DNA of 64,000 nt from JABCYV01 sp963729325 (GCA_963729325.1 CAVSNS010000033.1:248001-312000), one strand, 5' to 3'; shown: positions 37,446 to 47,692, numbered from the stretch's first letter. Numbers and translations are program-made. Notes: generated by a model from the letters alone, not told the origin.

Positions 37446-38072
37446 TCACGACGACTTTGCGGACTTATGCGACTTCCCGGTGCACTCCGCCTCGAATAGC
37501 CTTTCGTCTATCCGGTGCAGCCGCTTTTCCACGCCCGGCCGCAGCAGCTTGGTATGAGGGATCTCGAACAAATAATCCACAATGAACCAGATCGGTCTCT
37601 CCGTAGTCATCCATTCCAGATGATCGAAGCGGGCCAGGTTTACGGGACGGGAAAACGTACGCAGTGTGCGCTCCCGGCGCAAGTTGAAATAGAGGTTGAA
37701 GTAACTCATGGCCAGCTCGCGCAAAGATCGGTAGACGGGTTCGCGGTAACGGCAGCCGGCATAATTCGATTTCGCAATTGCGCCCCAATGCCCATCGATG
37801 CGGTAAATGGCAAGCACATGGTCGGTATCATGCTCGGCTTCTAAGTCCCAAATCAGTGGCGGGAAGCCGTTTGCACGCAATGCGGCCGCAGCGAAGATGG
37901 CGCCCTCGAGACAGTGGGAAGTTTCCTCGCGCAACACGAAGCGCGGCGACCAGGCAGTGTCCTCGAGGTGATAAGGCGTGTCGTCGAGGAAACGTTGAAT
38001 GCCGTACGGGTCTTTGAAGCTGCGCAACTTGCGGAGTTCGGCAGGGGTGAAGCGGTTTTTGGCCTCGGCCAT
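37446..38072 (-). CDS. Transglutaminase-like protein, putative
   Basis: About 208 residues from the ATG at 38072 (MAEAKNRFTPAEL); the 30 extra residues of the longer frame lack family character. HCLEGAIFAAAALRANGFPPLIWDLEAEHDTDHVLAIYR (pieces ETSHCLEGAIF and EHDTDHVLAIYR) places a Cys, a His and Asp as in transglutaminase-like peptidases. The mid-region has YFNLYFNLRRERTLRTFSRPV. There is no signal peptide, so cytosolic. I am unsure of the exact family; a Cys-His-Asp triad fold is the inference from motif spacing. It is adjacent to the HAD phosphatase gene in the same direction (17 bp beyond the longer ORF's start). Confidence 0.55.
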   Translation of the reverse strand: MAEAKNRFTPAELRKLRSFKDPYGIQRFLDDTPYHLEDTAWSPRFVLREETSHCLEGAIFAAAALRANGFPPLIWDLEAEHDTDHVLAIYRIDGHWGAIAKSNYAGCRYREPVYRSLRELAMSYFNLYFNLRRERTLRTFSRPVNLARFDHLEWMTTERPIWFIVDYLFEIPHTKLLRPGVEKRLHRIDERLFEAECTGKSHKSAKSS

Positions 38073-38179
38073 CGTTATCCGCAGTTTAGACGATTGGTAA
38101 GGCAGAAGCGCATTAACCACGGAGGACACAGATCCGTCGTTTGATGTCAGGGCTGGTTTCAATAGCTTCCTGATTTAAC

Positions 38180-38863
38180 TCATTCAAATATCTGCGCCAG
38201 CTCCCTCGGCGTGTCCACCACCACATCCGGCGGAGCTTCGCACAGCGTGTGCGGAGCAAAACCATAGGTGACACCGCAGGTCCAGATGCCGGCATTGCGG
38301 CCGGTGATCACATCCACGGAGGAATCTCCCACGATGAGGGCTTCTTCGGAACGCGTGCGAGTTTGATCCAGCAAAGTGCGCGCACCCAACGGGTCTGGCT
38401 TCTTGGTGGGGAAGCTGTTGCCGCCATAAACGTGGACGAAGAACTCGGCCAGTCCTAGGGCCTCCACGATGGCACGCGACGGATGCACCGGCTTGTTGGA
38501 GAGAACGGCCATCTGGCGGCGACCATTGGAGTTGCGGACGACGGCTAGAGTCTCTGAGATTCCGTGGTAGAGGTGCGTGTGATCGAGCTTGTGGACGCGA
38601 TAGTAGGCCAGAAAGTATTCCACAGCCGTCTTCACTGAAGCTTCATCCTTGGGGTCGCCCAGGGCCCGCCTGATCAGCACTGGGGCGCCATCTCCCACGT
38701 ACGAAGCGATTACCTCACCCGGCAATTCGGGACGTTTGAAGTGCCTGAGTGTCGCGTTAACCGAATGAACCAGGTCCAGCCGCGAGTCGATCAACGTGCC
38801 GTCGAGATCAAAGATAATCAATTTGATCTTGTGGGGATCGAATTGGCGGTGGAACTTGATCAT
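38180..38863 (-). CDS. HAD-family phosphatase, phosphoglycolate phosphatase-like
   Basis: 227 residues. HAD motif I IIFDLDGTLIDSRLD (Asp nucleophile and acid), cap domain with GDGAPVLIRRALG, motif II MAVLSNKP, motif III KKPDP lysine and motif IV ALIVGDSSVDVITGRNAG. This is the Gph/PGPase subgroup pattern, which removes 2-phosphoglycolate formed in DNA repair and metabolism, though other phosphate esters are possible. Intact, ATG start. It is divergent from the E1 gene with 88 bp between starts, so promoters overlap. Confidence 0.88.
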   Translation of the reverse strand: MIKFHRQFDPHKIKLIIFDLDGTLIDSRLDLVHSVNATLRHFKRPELPGEVIASYVGDGAPVLIRRALGDPKDEASVKTAVEYFLAYYRVHKLDHTHLYHGISETLAVVRNSNGRRQMAVLSNKPVHPSRAIVEALGLAEFFVHVYGGNSFPTKKPDPLGARTLLDQTRTRSEEALIVGDSSVDVITGRNAGIWTCGVTYGFAPHTLCEAPPDVVVDTPRELAQIFE

Positions 38864-38951
38864 TCATCTACCGTTACTCCAGTATATTCGCGACCCCTCG
38901 TCTGGATTTACAATGCATCTGCGGGTTTCAAACTCGCCAGCAGGAGAACGG

Positions 38952-41178
38952 ATGGCGACGCTAAAGACAGATCCCAAACCAGCCAGCCTGACCGACAGCG
39001 ATATTAAGAAATCCAGCAAAAGCTATGAGGGCCTCTCCCCCCAGCAACTGATTGAAGCTTATCGCGTCATGTTCACCTCCCGGCGCATCGACGATCGGGA
39101 GATCATGCTCAAGCGTCAGCAAAAGATCTTCTTCCAGATCTCCGGCGCGGGGCATGAAGCGGTGGGCGTGGCCGCGGCTCTTGCCCTGAAGGCGGGTTAC
39201 GACTGGTTCTATCCTTACTATCGGGACCGCGCGCTCTGTCTCACGCTGGGTGCCACTCCTTACGAAATGTTCTTGCACGCCATGGGCGCGGCTGACGATC
39301 CCAGCTCCGGTGGCAGGCAGATGCCCTCGCACTGGAGTTATCCGCGACTTCATATCGTCACCGGATCATCGCCCACGGGAACGCAGATTCTGCAGGCCGT
39401 GGGCTGCGCCGAAGTGGGCCGTTACCTGACTGCCCATCCCCAAGCTGCGCAGGAAGAGCAACGGCGATTATCGCCAGTTCAAAGAGGCGGTCTTCCACCC
39501 GGACGAGGTCACCTACGTTTCGCTCGGCGATGGCACCACCAGCGAAGGCGAGTTCTGGGAGGCGCTGAATACTGCGTCCAACCTACGGTTGCCCCTGATA
39601 TTCGTGGTGCAGGACAACGAATACGCCATTTCGGTGCCCGTCGAAGTGCAGACTGCGGGCGGAAACATCTCACGCCTGGTCGCGGGTTTTCCCGACTTCC
39701 ATTTTGAAGAGGTTGATGGGACGGACCCGGTGGCGAGTTACGCGGCATTCACCCGCTCGGTCGCGTACTGTCGCGCCGGGCATGGTCCGGCTTTTATCCA
39801 CGCCCACGTGATCCGGCCGTATTCGCACTCACTTTCCGACGATGAGCGTCTTTACCGCCCCGATGCCGAGCGCCAGCGAGATGCCGCCCGTGATCCCATC
39901 TCGCGCATGCAGATGTTTCTCATCCGCGAAGGCATTCTCGATGAAAAGGGCATCAACCGGCTGGAGAAGCAGGTGGACGATGGTTTGCAAGAGGCGGTTG
40001 ATCAGGCCCTCAAAGCCGCTCCGCCCACGCCGGACACAGTCACCAGGTTTGTCTATTCACCGGATCTCGATCCCACATCCTCCGCCTTTGAGACCCAGCC
40101 TGTGGCTGCAAAGGCGGAAGCGCCATCCGCGGATGGCAAAAAGCTCGCACCAAAGACCATGGCCGATCTGATCAACGCTACCTTACGCGACGAGATGCGG
40201 CGTGATGAGCGCATCGTGATCTTCGGCGAAGACGTGGCCGACTGCAGCCGGGAACAATATCTGCAACAGAAGACGGTCAAGGGCAAGGGCGGCGTGTTCA
40301 AGCTGACCGCGGGACTGCAATGTGATTTCGGCTCGGATCGGGTATTTAACTCGCCGCTGGCAGAGGCCAACATAGTCGGTCGTGCCACGGGGATGGCTAC
40401 TCGCGGACTCAAGCCGGTGGTCGAAATCCAGTTTTTCGATTACATCTGGCCGGCCATGATGCAATTGCGCAATGAGTTGCCGCTAATCCGCTGGCGCTCG
40501 AACAACGGATTCTCCGCCCCATGCGTGATACGAGTGGCCATTGGCGGATATTTGACTGGCGGAGCCATCTATCACTCCCAGTGCGGCGAGAGCGTGTTTA
40601 CGCATATCCCCGGATTGCGCGTCGTGTTTCCTTCAAACGCGCTCGATGCGGCGGGCCTGCTGCGCACCGCCATTCGCTGCGACGATCCTGTTCTTTTCCT
40701 CGAGCACAAGAGGCTCTACCGTGAAACCTATGGCCGCGCGTCTTACCCGGGGCCGGATTACATGGTCCCGTTCGGCAAGGCGAAAATCGTGCAGCCGGGA
40801 ACCGATCTATCCATGATCACCTACGGAGCAGTCGTACCGCGCGCTCTTCAGGCCGCGCAGAAGCTGGAGCGCGAGCATGGCGTCAAAGTCGAGTTGATTG
40901 ACCTGCGCTGTCTGAATCCTTTCGACTGGGAGACGATTGCCGCGTCCGTCCGCAAAACCAACCGCGCAGTAGTTGCCTATGAGGACACATTAAGCTGGGG
41001 CTACGGAGCCGAGATTGCAGCCCGCATTGCCGATCAAATGTTCGATCACTTGGACGCGCCGGTACGCCGCGTCGCCGCCCAGGACACCTATGTCGCCTAT
41101 CAGCCGATTCTGGAAAATGCCATCCTGCCCCAGGTCAACGACCTGTTCCGGGCCATGAAGGAACTGGCGGAGTACTAA
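38952..41178 (+). CDS. Fused alpha-beta E1 component of a 2-oxoacid dehydrogenase (branched-chain type), one frame break
   Basis: One gene holds both E1 subunits. AGGAG precedes ATG 38952. The alpha half: MFTSRRIDDREIMLKRQQK, SGAGHEAVGVAAALAL, YYRDRALCLTLG, and the thiamine diphosphate motif LGDGTTSEGEFWEALNTASN. The beta half, from about 40160: MADLINATLRDEMRRDERIVIFGEDVAD, FNSPLAEANIVGRATGMA, EIQFFDYIWPAMMQLRNE and VVAYEDTLSWGYGAE. One surplus C in a C-run near 39430 breaks the frame in the alpha half. Reassembled about 741 residues. The fused form is known for 2-oxoisovalerate-type enzymes. E2/E3 genes are absent here. ThDP-dependent decarboxylation of branched-chain 2-oxoacids or pyruvate-like substrates is the likely role. 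Confidence 0.9.
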
Positions 41179-41266
41179 GGGGACTGATGAACGACTGAAG
41201 CTTTCCAATGACTTGGTTTGGATTCCTGCAGGGATGGGGATTATCGGGGCGCGGGCTCAGAGCAAT

Positions 41267-43834
41267 TCAGTGTGCAGCCTGCGATCTCTGGGAAAGAAAA
41301 TCGTCTCGGCACTGTTTTGCGGCGGAGAGCAACTCTGCGAACTCGGGAGTGCCTCGCAGCTTCGCCCACACGGAATCATTCTGCAAACCCGTGTAGGCGC
41401 AAAAGTGCCCGGCGATCGAACTCTTAAGCAGTTGCACGGCTAAATCCTTCTGCCCGCAGAAAAGAAAGTCGCCCGCAACAACGTAACGTGGTTCGGGGTC
41501 GGGGTCGGCGAGTATCGTGGCCGCCACTTTCCGGGCGAGGGATCCCACATCGGCGGACGAAGGATTTTCGATGCACGCCAGCACCATGCCGTAGTCGAAT
41601 TGACTTATATCTTTGAATTTCTCAGCGATTTCCTTCGCCTGTGCTAATTTTCCATCGCGAATGTAATGCCGCATGATGTTGTTCGATGCCCACACTGATC
41701 CCAGCATCGAGCTGAAGAAAATCCATCGCCCGCGCGTAGTTACCAAGTTGGTCGAACGTGAACGCGCACCCGCGCAACATAAAGTTTCCGGAATCCAGGG
41801 ACAAGGCGGCGTCACACTCGTGCGCGGATTCCTCGATGGCTCCTCCATAGCGAAGGACATATCCCAGCGCAAAGTGGGCCTGTGCATTCTCTGGATGCCG
41901 CGTTACCAGCGCCTTCCCGTCCTGGTAGGCCTTAGCCAACTCACTTTGTTCCACCCGATTGGTGATCAGCCACGCCGACTGCAAAAATGTAGTTAGGGTC
42001 AAGGGAGATAGCCCGTTCCAGAGCTGCGTTTGAGCGCTTGCGCATCGCCTCGCCGCCGTTCGAATAGGCCCCATCGTAATGGTAGCGAAGTCCGAGATAG
42101 GCCCACGCCGGCGCGTAGCTGGGGTCCAGCCCCACCGCGCGTTCCAGCATGGCAATGGCATCTTTGTTCGGAAGCGGATCATGCGGCAGCGCAATACTCC
42201 GCAGATAGAGATCGTAGGCTTCTTCGTTCTTGGGATGAGTGCCAACTTCCCCTGAATCGGTTCCTCCACCGAGTGCGGGGACCAAACCCTGCCGAACTTT
42301 CGCCGTAATCTGGCTCCGCATGGCAATCATGTCGGGAGCAGCAACGGTCATGGTGTCACGCCAGAGCGTGCGGTTGTCCGCGATGTCCACGGCTTCGAGA
42401 GTGATCTGAATCTGGTCGCCTTCTTTCAGGTAATGCCCAGTGACGACGTCGGTCACATGCATGGCCTTGCCGGCTTCCTGCAAGTCGACGGTAGGCAGAG
42501 TCGTACTTGCTGGTGGTAGCGAACGGGCGTATGGATAGGGAGCGAACGTAACTGAGAGCGGTGGCGATTTCATCGGCCAGAGCCAGCCGCAGAGAAATCC
42601 ACATCCTTTATCGGAGCCCAGGTTCTGCAAAGGAAGAACGGCCACGGTTTTCTGACTGGCGGTGATCGCAACGGGCGCGGAGCGTTGCTTGCCGAACCAA
42701 AATAGAGCAGCCAGCACCATGACCGCAACCGCGGCAAGTACTCCGGCGATCTTTCCATAGGAATGGGCATAGGACCGGCTCTGCGTCGAAGCCGCAGTCA
42801 CTTTGTCCGCAGCCACAGCGTCTGGCGCCGATGACGATGACTGTGAGGGAGATGGGACCTGCACGCCGGACGAGCCAGATCCCGACGGCCTTGGAGTAAC
42901 TTGAGACCCGCTTTCCTGTACGGCCGCCACTGATCCCGAACTAGCTCGTGCGCCTGGCCGAGACTCCGTTTCCCGTTTCAGCCGTTTTAAGTCAGCCCGC
43001 ATATCCGCGGCGTGCTGGTATCGCAGCTCGCGGTCCTTCTCCAGCGCCTTGTTGATGACGTCTTCCAGCTTGGCCGGAAGGTCGGGGTTCAGCCGCACCG
43101 CAGAAACCGGATCACGATCCAGAATTTCGTGCGAGATCACTCCCGACGTTTCCCCGCGGAAGGGCAGCGTGCCGGTAGCCATCTCGTACAGCACCGCGCC
43201 GAAGGAAAATAGGTCGCTGCGCGCATCCAGTTCCTTCGCCCGCACCTGTTCAGGAGACATGTAAGCGACCGTGCCGAGGGTGGAACCAGGACTGGTCAGG
43301 TGCTCCTCGTTTAGCGTCTCCTGGGCCGTTGGTCCTGCTGCGTCTAATCCTCTGCCGACTGCTGGCATCACTTTCGCCAGACCGAAATCGAGAATCTTGG
43401 CATGTCCGCGCTTGGTGATAAAGATATTCGCGGGTTTGATGTCGCGGTGGACGATGCCTTCCGCGTGAGCGGCATCGAGCGCGTCGGCAATCTCGATTGC
43501 CAAGCCCGAGCAGAACATCCGTCTCGATCGGTCTGCCCGCGATGCGATGCTTCAGCGTTACCCCGTCGAGAAACTCCATGACGAGGAAGGGGTGGCCATC
43601 TTGCTGCCCGACTTCATAGATGGTGCAGATATTGGGATGATTGAGTGCTGATGCCGCCTGCGCCTCCCGTTGAAACCGCGCCAAGGCTTGAGCGTCTTTG
43701 GCGACGTCATCAGGTAAAAACTTCAAGGCGACAAATCGGTGGAGGTTTATATCCTCGGCCTTGTAGACAACACCCATGCCGCCACCACCAAGCTTTTCGA
43801 CGATCCGGTAGTGCGAGATGGTCTGGCCGATCAT
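41267..43834 (-). pseudogene. Membrane Ser/Thr protein kinase with TPR output domain, six frame breaks
   Basis: N-terminal Hanks-type kinase: YRIVEKLGGGGMGVVYKAED (Gly loop), VALKFL (Lys), EGIVHRDIKPANIFI (catalytic loop Asp), ILDFGLAKV (DFG) and MSPEQVRAKELDARSDLFSFG. A Ser/Pro-rich linker, one membrane helix (IAGVLAAVAVMVLAALFWF), a periplasmic segment like adenylate-cyclase-type 'VAVLPLQNLGSD' with ADEIATALSYVRSLSIRPF, then at least six TPR units. Shifts lie near 43505, 42615, 42590, 42495, 41985 and 41690, all one surplus base; three consecutive ones restore the original frame. About 850 residues when repaired, typical of acidobacterial PknB-like sensors. All catalytic residues survive. 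Confidence 0.88.
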
Positions 43835-43981
43835 GAAGTCGCACCATGGTAGGCGGGGTGCGAGGGCGAGTCAATGAGAGCAGAGGAGTTGGCGGTGCTC
43901 GAAATAGGCAAATGTTCTAGGTCGTGACCTTGGAAGTAACCGGCGAGGATCACATTCGTCAGCGCGTGGTAATTCCCGGTC

Positions 43982-44428
43982 CTACTTCTTGAGCGCGCTC
44001 GTGTGGGTGGCGACACACAGCCATTTGCCGTTCAGATAGACCCAGGTGTCCGTGAATCGTCCATAGTGATCAAAAGGCTTACCTTTGTTGAGCCCTTTGG
44101 CGTGATAGATTCCGGCTACCACGGCCGCGTTTTGATACATGAAGACCCGTTCATCCTTGTTTGCCATAAGGCTGGGAGCGTAGGAGAGATCCATATTGTC
44201 GGCCAGGAACTGAGCCTTCGTCATGAAAGTGCCATCGTTGTCGGTGCTGATGAAGCTATCAGCCACCAAACCTCCCAGTGCCTTCGAATCGTGGTTCAAC
44301 TGTGCCTTGTTCCATGCATTCTCCAGGGCAAGCAGCAAAGCCTCGTTCCCGTGTGGGGACTCAGTGGAATTCTGGGCGGCCAGAGAACCAGCGAGCCAAA
44401 GCAAGCACACTACAACTTTTATTCTCAT
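43982..44428 (-). CDS. DUF4440/SnoaL-like exported protein
   Basis: 148 residues. Signal peptide (VVVCLLWLAGSLAAQ), then the NTF2-like cone fold: LENAWNKAQLNHDSKALGGLVADSFIST, GTFMTKAQFLADNM, ERVFMYQNAAVVAGIYHAKG and YGRFTDTWVYLNGKWLCVATHTS, matching DUF4440. Family members are ligand-binding or weakly catalytic; the role is unknown. Intact with ATG. It lies 147 bp upstream of the kinase, same direction, with the FKBP gene further upstream. Confidence 0.87.
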   Translation of the reverse strand: MRIKVVVCLLWLAGSLAAQNSTESPHGNEALLLALENAWNKAQLNHDSKALGGLVADSFISTDNDGTFMTKAQFLADNMDLSYAPSLMANKDERVFMYQNAAVVAGIYHAKGLNKGKPFDHYGRFTDTWVYLNGKWLCVATHTSALKK

Positions 44429-44482
44429 CCGGATGGTCCCCTTCGTCAGCGATCCAATCTAGATCAGGAAAACGTCTCTCGG

Positions 44483-45292
44483 TTATTTCTTCTCCTGACT
44501 CTTGTCCTGGTCCTTACCCTGAATCGAAAGCAGCTCCACCTCAAAAATCAGGGTGGCGCCAGGGCCAATGTCCGCGCCCGCGCCGCGGTCGCCGTAGGCG
44601 AGGTCCGCCGGAATGAATAGTTGCCACTTGGATCCGACAGGCATGAGCTGAAGGGCTTCGGTCCATCCCTTGATGACGCCGCCCACCGGGAAAGTAGCGG
44701 GCTGGCCCCGCTTGTAGGAGCTATCAAACTCAGTGCCATTGATCAGCGTGCCCCGGTAATTGCAGACGACGGTATCGCTCGCAGTAGGTTTGGGTCCAGT
44801 GCCTGCCGTCAAAATCTTATATTGCAGACCGCTGGGCAACGTCACCACACCGTCTTTCGCTTTGTTGGCGGCCAGAAATGTTTCCCCTTCTTTCTTGTTC
44901 TCGGCGCCGGCCTGTTGCATCTTTTCCTGTTGCTTCGCGCGGACTTCGGCTTGCGCCGCCGTAAGCGCGGCTCTGGCCTCATCTTCGGTGAGCAGCGTCT
45001 TGCCACCCGTCAGGGCGTCTTTCAAACCACGGGCCAAAATATTCGGATCGACCGCGACTGCCTGCTGGTGCAGGTTCTTCCCCAGATTCATCCCCAGGGC
45101 GTAGCTGAATTTATCTTTTTGCGTCTTGAGGCTCAGCACAGTCGAGCTTTTTGCTGCAGTTGCTGGCCGACTCTTTGCCGGAGGGTTGGTGGCATTGCTC
45201 GTGGGCGGGGTCTGCTGCGCCTGAGACCAGATGCTAAATAGCAGCAGCATCCCAACCGATGCAGGTACAGTGAAGGCGAAGTATTTTTGCAT
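44483..45292 (-). CDS. FKBP-type peptidyl-prolyl isomerase, Mip/FkpA-like, exported
   Basis: 269 residues. A signal peptide (SVGMLLLFSIWSQAQ) and Ala/Thr/Pro-rich linker precede the FKBP_N dimerisation region (DKFSYALGMNLGKNLHQQAVAVDPNILARGLKDAL in part, then TEDEARAALTAAQAEVRAKQQEK). The FKBP domain follows: LPSGLQYKILTAGTG, VVCNYRGTLINGTEFDSSY, VGGVIKGWTEALQLMPVGSKWQLFIP, YGDRGAGADIGPGATLIFEVELLSI. The active-site Tyr, Phe, Asp and Trp are present. It accelerates proline isomerisation in periplasmic folding. A Lys-rich tail ends the protein. Intact. Confidence 0.94.
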   Translation of the reverse strand: MQKYFAFTVPASVGMLLLFSIWSQAQQTPPTSNATNPPAKSRPATAAKSSTVLSLKTQKDKFSYALGMNLGKNLHQQAVAVDPNILARGLKDALTGGKTLLTEDEARAALTAAQAEVRAKQQEKMQQAGAENKKEGETFLAANKAKDGVVTLPSGLQYKILTAGTGPKPTASDTVVCNYRGTLINGTEFDSSYKRGQPATFPVGGVIKGWTEALQLMPVGSKWQLFIPADLAYGDRGAGADIGPGATLIFEVELLSIQGKDQDKSQEKK

Positions 45293-45378
45293 GAAGCTAT
45301 TGTCACATTGGTTTATGCGCTGGGCAAATTGGAAGTCCGAGAATCACAGGCGAGAGCTCTGCTCTCTCGGTGGAGAGT

Positions 45379-45810
45379 TTAGGACCCCTTAGACCTTCCG
45401 CCACCGCCGCGACGAATGCTATCCAGCGCGATTGGGCCTGCCCCGAAGAAGATGAGAGCGAAGGCAATGGCGGCAAGAGCAAGGGGAAACTGATAGCCAC
45501 CGTTCCCCAACAACCCATTTTTCCAGTGCACCTTCACAATCGCCACACTCAGGTCGATCAAAATTGCCAGTGCCGCGCAGCTGGTAAAGAGCCCGGCGAT
45601 AAGCAGGATGCCTCCAAAGAATTCAGCGGCCGCAGAGAGATACGCCAGCCATCCGGGCAATCCGAGGCTGCCGACAAACTGAACGTGGTGCGACAGCCCG
45701 CCAAAAATCTTGGGATACCCGTGGCCAACCATGATGACGCCTAATACCAAGCGCAGAACCAGCAGCGCCAGGGGTTGCAGACGATCGAAATAGCGCAAGG
45801 CTTCCTCCAC
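45379..45810 (-). CDS. DoxX-family membrane protein
   Basis: 143 residues with four membrane helices: LALLVLRLVLGVIMVGHGYPKIFGG, LPGWLAYLSAAAEFFGGILLIAGLF (both in part), AALAILIDLSVAIVKVHW and FPLALAAIAFALIFFGAG. The GHGYPKIFGG and AAAEFFGGILLI segments are DoxX hallmarks. The family is linked to oxidoreductase complexes and redox homeostasis, but the specific role here is unknown. ATG start, intact frame, not obviously in an operon. Confidence 0.9.
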   Translation of the reverse strand: MEEALRYFDRLQPLALLVLRLVLGVIMVGHGYPKIFGGLSHHVQFVGSLGLPGWLAYLSAAAEFFGGILLIAGLFTSCAALAILIDLSVAIVKVHWKNGLLGNGGYQFPLALAAIAFALIFFGAGPIALDSIRRGGGGRSKGS

Positions 45811-46388
45811 TGAAGTCCGAACAGGTTACACGTCGCACAGCAGCTTCCGATAGCCCGATTCTGGTGAGTTTGGGATTACCGGCTGCAATTGCCAGTTATC
45901 CTTCGGGCGTCATTCACGTTTTTCAGCAAACCACCCAGGGTTTTTGGTACGTAGTGCAAGGTTCGTACGGCGGAACCTGGCTACCTGCTGATAAATCAGC
46001 GTTGGACTTACGTCGCAGCCAGTTTCTTTTGGCTTTCCCACCCGTTCAAGAACCCTCGTAACGTCTCTAGTACTTTAGTTATGCCTCGACAGCAAACTTT
46101 GAACCGAGTGTATAAACACCACATCATATAGTAGCTACTCATCATACTTCTACGGTATATAGCATCCATCCGCAAGTTCGCCGAAGTTACTTTCCAGAAA
46201 ACAGGCATAAAACCCAGTAAAACTCGGAGATATGCCTTGACCTCATGTCTTTCCGGGTTGATATATGCTCAGTCCACCAAAATTCACTCGAACGCTGATT
46301 TGGAGCGAGGAATTTTCTCTCAAGTTTGCTCTGCGGGCCGGAGATACCGGCTGCGTCAGGGCCTGATTCTGTGGAAGGAACACGAACT
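45811..46388. other. 578-bp intergenic region upstream of the pilus locus, partly AT-rich
   Basis: It lies between DoxX (minus) and the helix-turn-helix gene (plus). 46060-46270 is clearly more AT-rich than its surroundings, with many TATA-like words and the short palindrome AGTAGCTACT near 46126. No ORF has coding character. It probably holds the main promoter of the HTH-pilMNOPQ operon. Confidence 0.45.
46237..46265 (+). promoter_or_regulatory. Possible sigma-70-type promoter for the HTH-pil operon
   Basis: TTGACC (46237-46242), a 17-base spacer and GATATA (46260-46265). The -35 is near consensus and the -10 is weak (three of six). It is 120 bp upstream of the HTH gene start, in the AT-rich part of the gap. 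I saw no sigma-54 (-24/-12) element, which pilus operons sometimes use. Confidence 0.3.
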
Positions 46389-46625
46389 ATGGCCGACTCG
46401 CGAGAAGTCATGAACATTCGCCAGGCGTCGCAGTACCTGGGAGTGAGTCCGGACACGCTCTACAAATATGTAGGGGAACAGAAAATCCCCGCTTTCAAGC
46501 TTGGCAACCGCTGGCGCTTCAAGAAGTCGAGGCTGGACCAGTGGATGGAAGAGAAGTCGAGCCAGATGGAAGCAAAAGGCAAGAGGAAACCGAAGGCGGC
46601 TGCCAAAGCCGCTGGGCAACAGTAA
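46389..46625 (+). CDS. Helix-turn-helix (excisionase/MerR-like) DNA-binding protein
   Basis: 79 residues from ATG 46389, with AAGGA eight to twelve bases upstream; the longer frame to 46326 has no support. MNIRQASQYLGVSPDTLYKYVGEQKIPAFKLGNRWRFKK is a textbook excisionase-family winged helix (in pieces: NIRQASQYLGVSPDTLYKYV and KIPAFKLGNRWRFKK). The last third is Lys/Ala-rich (KGKRKPKAAAKAAG), like a nonspecific DNA-binding tail. It is followed after 11 bp by pilM in the same direction, so it is probably the first gene of the pilus operon and a candidate local regulator (inference). No integrase or phage gene is near, against a true excisionase. Confidence 0.85.
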   Translation: MADSREVMNIRQASQYLGVSPDTLYKYVGEQKIPAFKLGNRWRFKKSRLDQWMEEKSSQMEAKGKRKPKAAAKAAGQQ

Positions 46626-46636
46626 AAGGCGGGCAC

Positions 46637-47692
46637 ATGTTTGGATTCGGATCGAAAACGATTGTTGGTCTGGATGTGGGCTCTTCCAGCATCAAGGCGG
46701 TGGAGCTGAGGAAGGGTCGCAATGGGATCGAAGTGGCGCACCTTGGTTTGGAACCGCTGGCTCCAGATATTGTCGTGGACTCCATGATTGTGGATTCCGG
46801 CACCGTGTCGAGCGCGATTTCGAAGCTGTTCACTGAGAACCAGATCAAGTCCAAGAGCGTGGCCACGGCGGTAAGTGGGCACTCAGTGATCGTGAAGAAG
46901 ATCTCGCTGCCTTCGATGAGCGATCAGGAATTGGCCGAGACGATACAGAAAGAAGCGGCACAGCATATTCCCTTCGATCTAGCCGATGTGAACCTCGATT
47001 ACCAGATCCTTTCCGAAGACGCCGGCAACCCGCAAATGGATGTTTTGCTGGTCGCCGTCAAGAAGGACAAGATTCTCAACTACACCAACGTACTCTCGAT
47101 GGCGGGCAAGACACCCGCTATTGTGGACATCGATGCCTTGGCGCTGCAGAACTGCTACGAGTACAACTATGAACCTGCGCCGAGCCAGGTGGTGGCTCTG
47201 TTGAACCTGGGCGCCAGCGTCATGAATATCAACATCGTGAAGGGGACAACGCCGTTGTTTCCGCGCGATGTCAGCGTGGGCGGGCACCAGTATACGGACT
47301 CCTTGCAGAAGGAACTGGATCTCAGCTTTGATGACGCCGAGTCGCTGAAGCTGGGCCGCAAGGTCGGCACCGTCAGCGAAGACGCCAAGACGCCCATCTT
47401 GCAGCAAGTGACCGAGATCATCGTGCTCGAGATTCAAAAGACATTCGACTTCTTTCGCGCCAGCGCGGCTGGCGAGCATATCGAGAAGATCTACCTGGCG
47501 GGGGGATCCTCGAAGGTCCCAGGACTGGTCGATGCCCTACGGCAGGAATTCTCGCTGCCGGTCGAAATCTTCAATCCATTTCAGAAGATTGCGCCTCCGG
47601 TGGAAGGACCGGGGATAGAACTGATCGAGCAGAACGCTGGCCAGATGGCAGTTGCGGTGGGTTTGGCCTTAAGGAGTTTTGAAGACCTATGA
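46637..47692 (+). CDS. pilM: Type IV pilus assembly protein PilM
   Basis: PilM is the actin-like ATPase at the cytosolic face of the type IV pilus alignment complex, binding the PilN tail. 351 residues from ATG 46637 (MFGFGSKTIVGLDVGSSSIKAVEL). ATP-fold motifs: GLDVGSSSIKAVEL (phosphate 1), VVALLNLGASVMNINIVKG (phosphate 2) and KIYLAGGSSKVPGLVDAL (adenosine). The PilM-specific QKEAAQHIPFDLADVNLDYQ also appears. Its last four bases overlap pilN (ATGA), so translation is coupled. Intact. Confidence 0.96.
   Translation: MFGFGSKTIVGLDVGSSSIKAVELRKGRNGIEVAHLGLEPLAPDIVVDSMIVDSGTVSSAISKLFTENQIKSKSVATAVSGHSVIVKKISLPSMSDQELAETIQKEAAQHIPFDLADVNLDYQILSEDAGNPQMDVLLVAVKKDKILNYTNVLSMAGKTPAIVDIDALALQNCYEYNYEPAPSQVVALLNLGASVMNINIVKGTTPLFPRDVSVGGHQYTDSLQKELDLSFDDAESLKLGRKVGTVSEDAKTPILQQVTEIIVLEIQKTFDFFRASAAGEHIEKIYLAGGSSKVPGLVDALRQEFSLPVEIFNPFQKIAPPVEGPGIELIEQNAGQMAVAVGLALRSFEDL

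Noticed and set aside
45864..46061. A 65-residue plus-strand frame in the gap before the pilus operon
   Set aside because: Weak start context, no motif, composition like surrounding non-coding DNA.
46389..46625. Phage excisionase or remnant integrative element
   Set aside because: Although the fold is excisionase-like, there is no integrase, attachment site or phage gene, and the gene is tightly linked to pilM.
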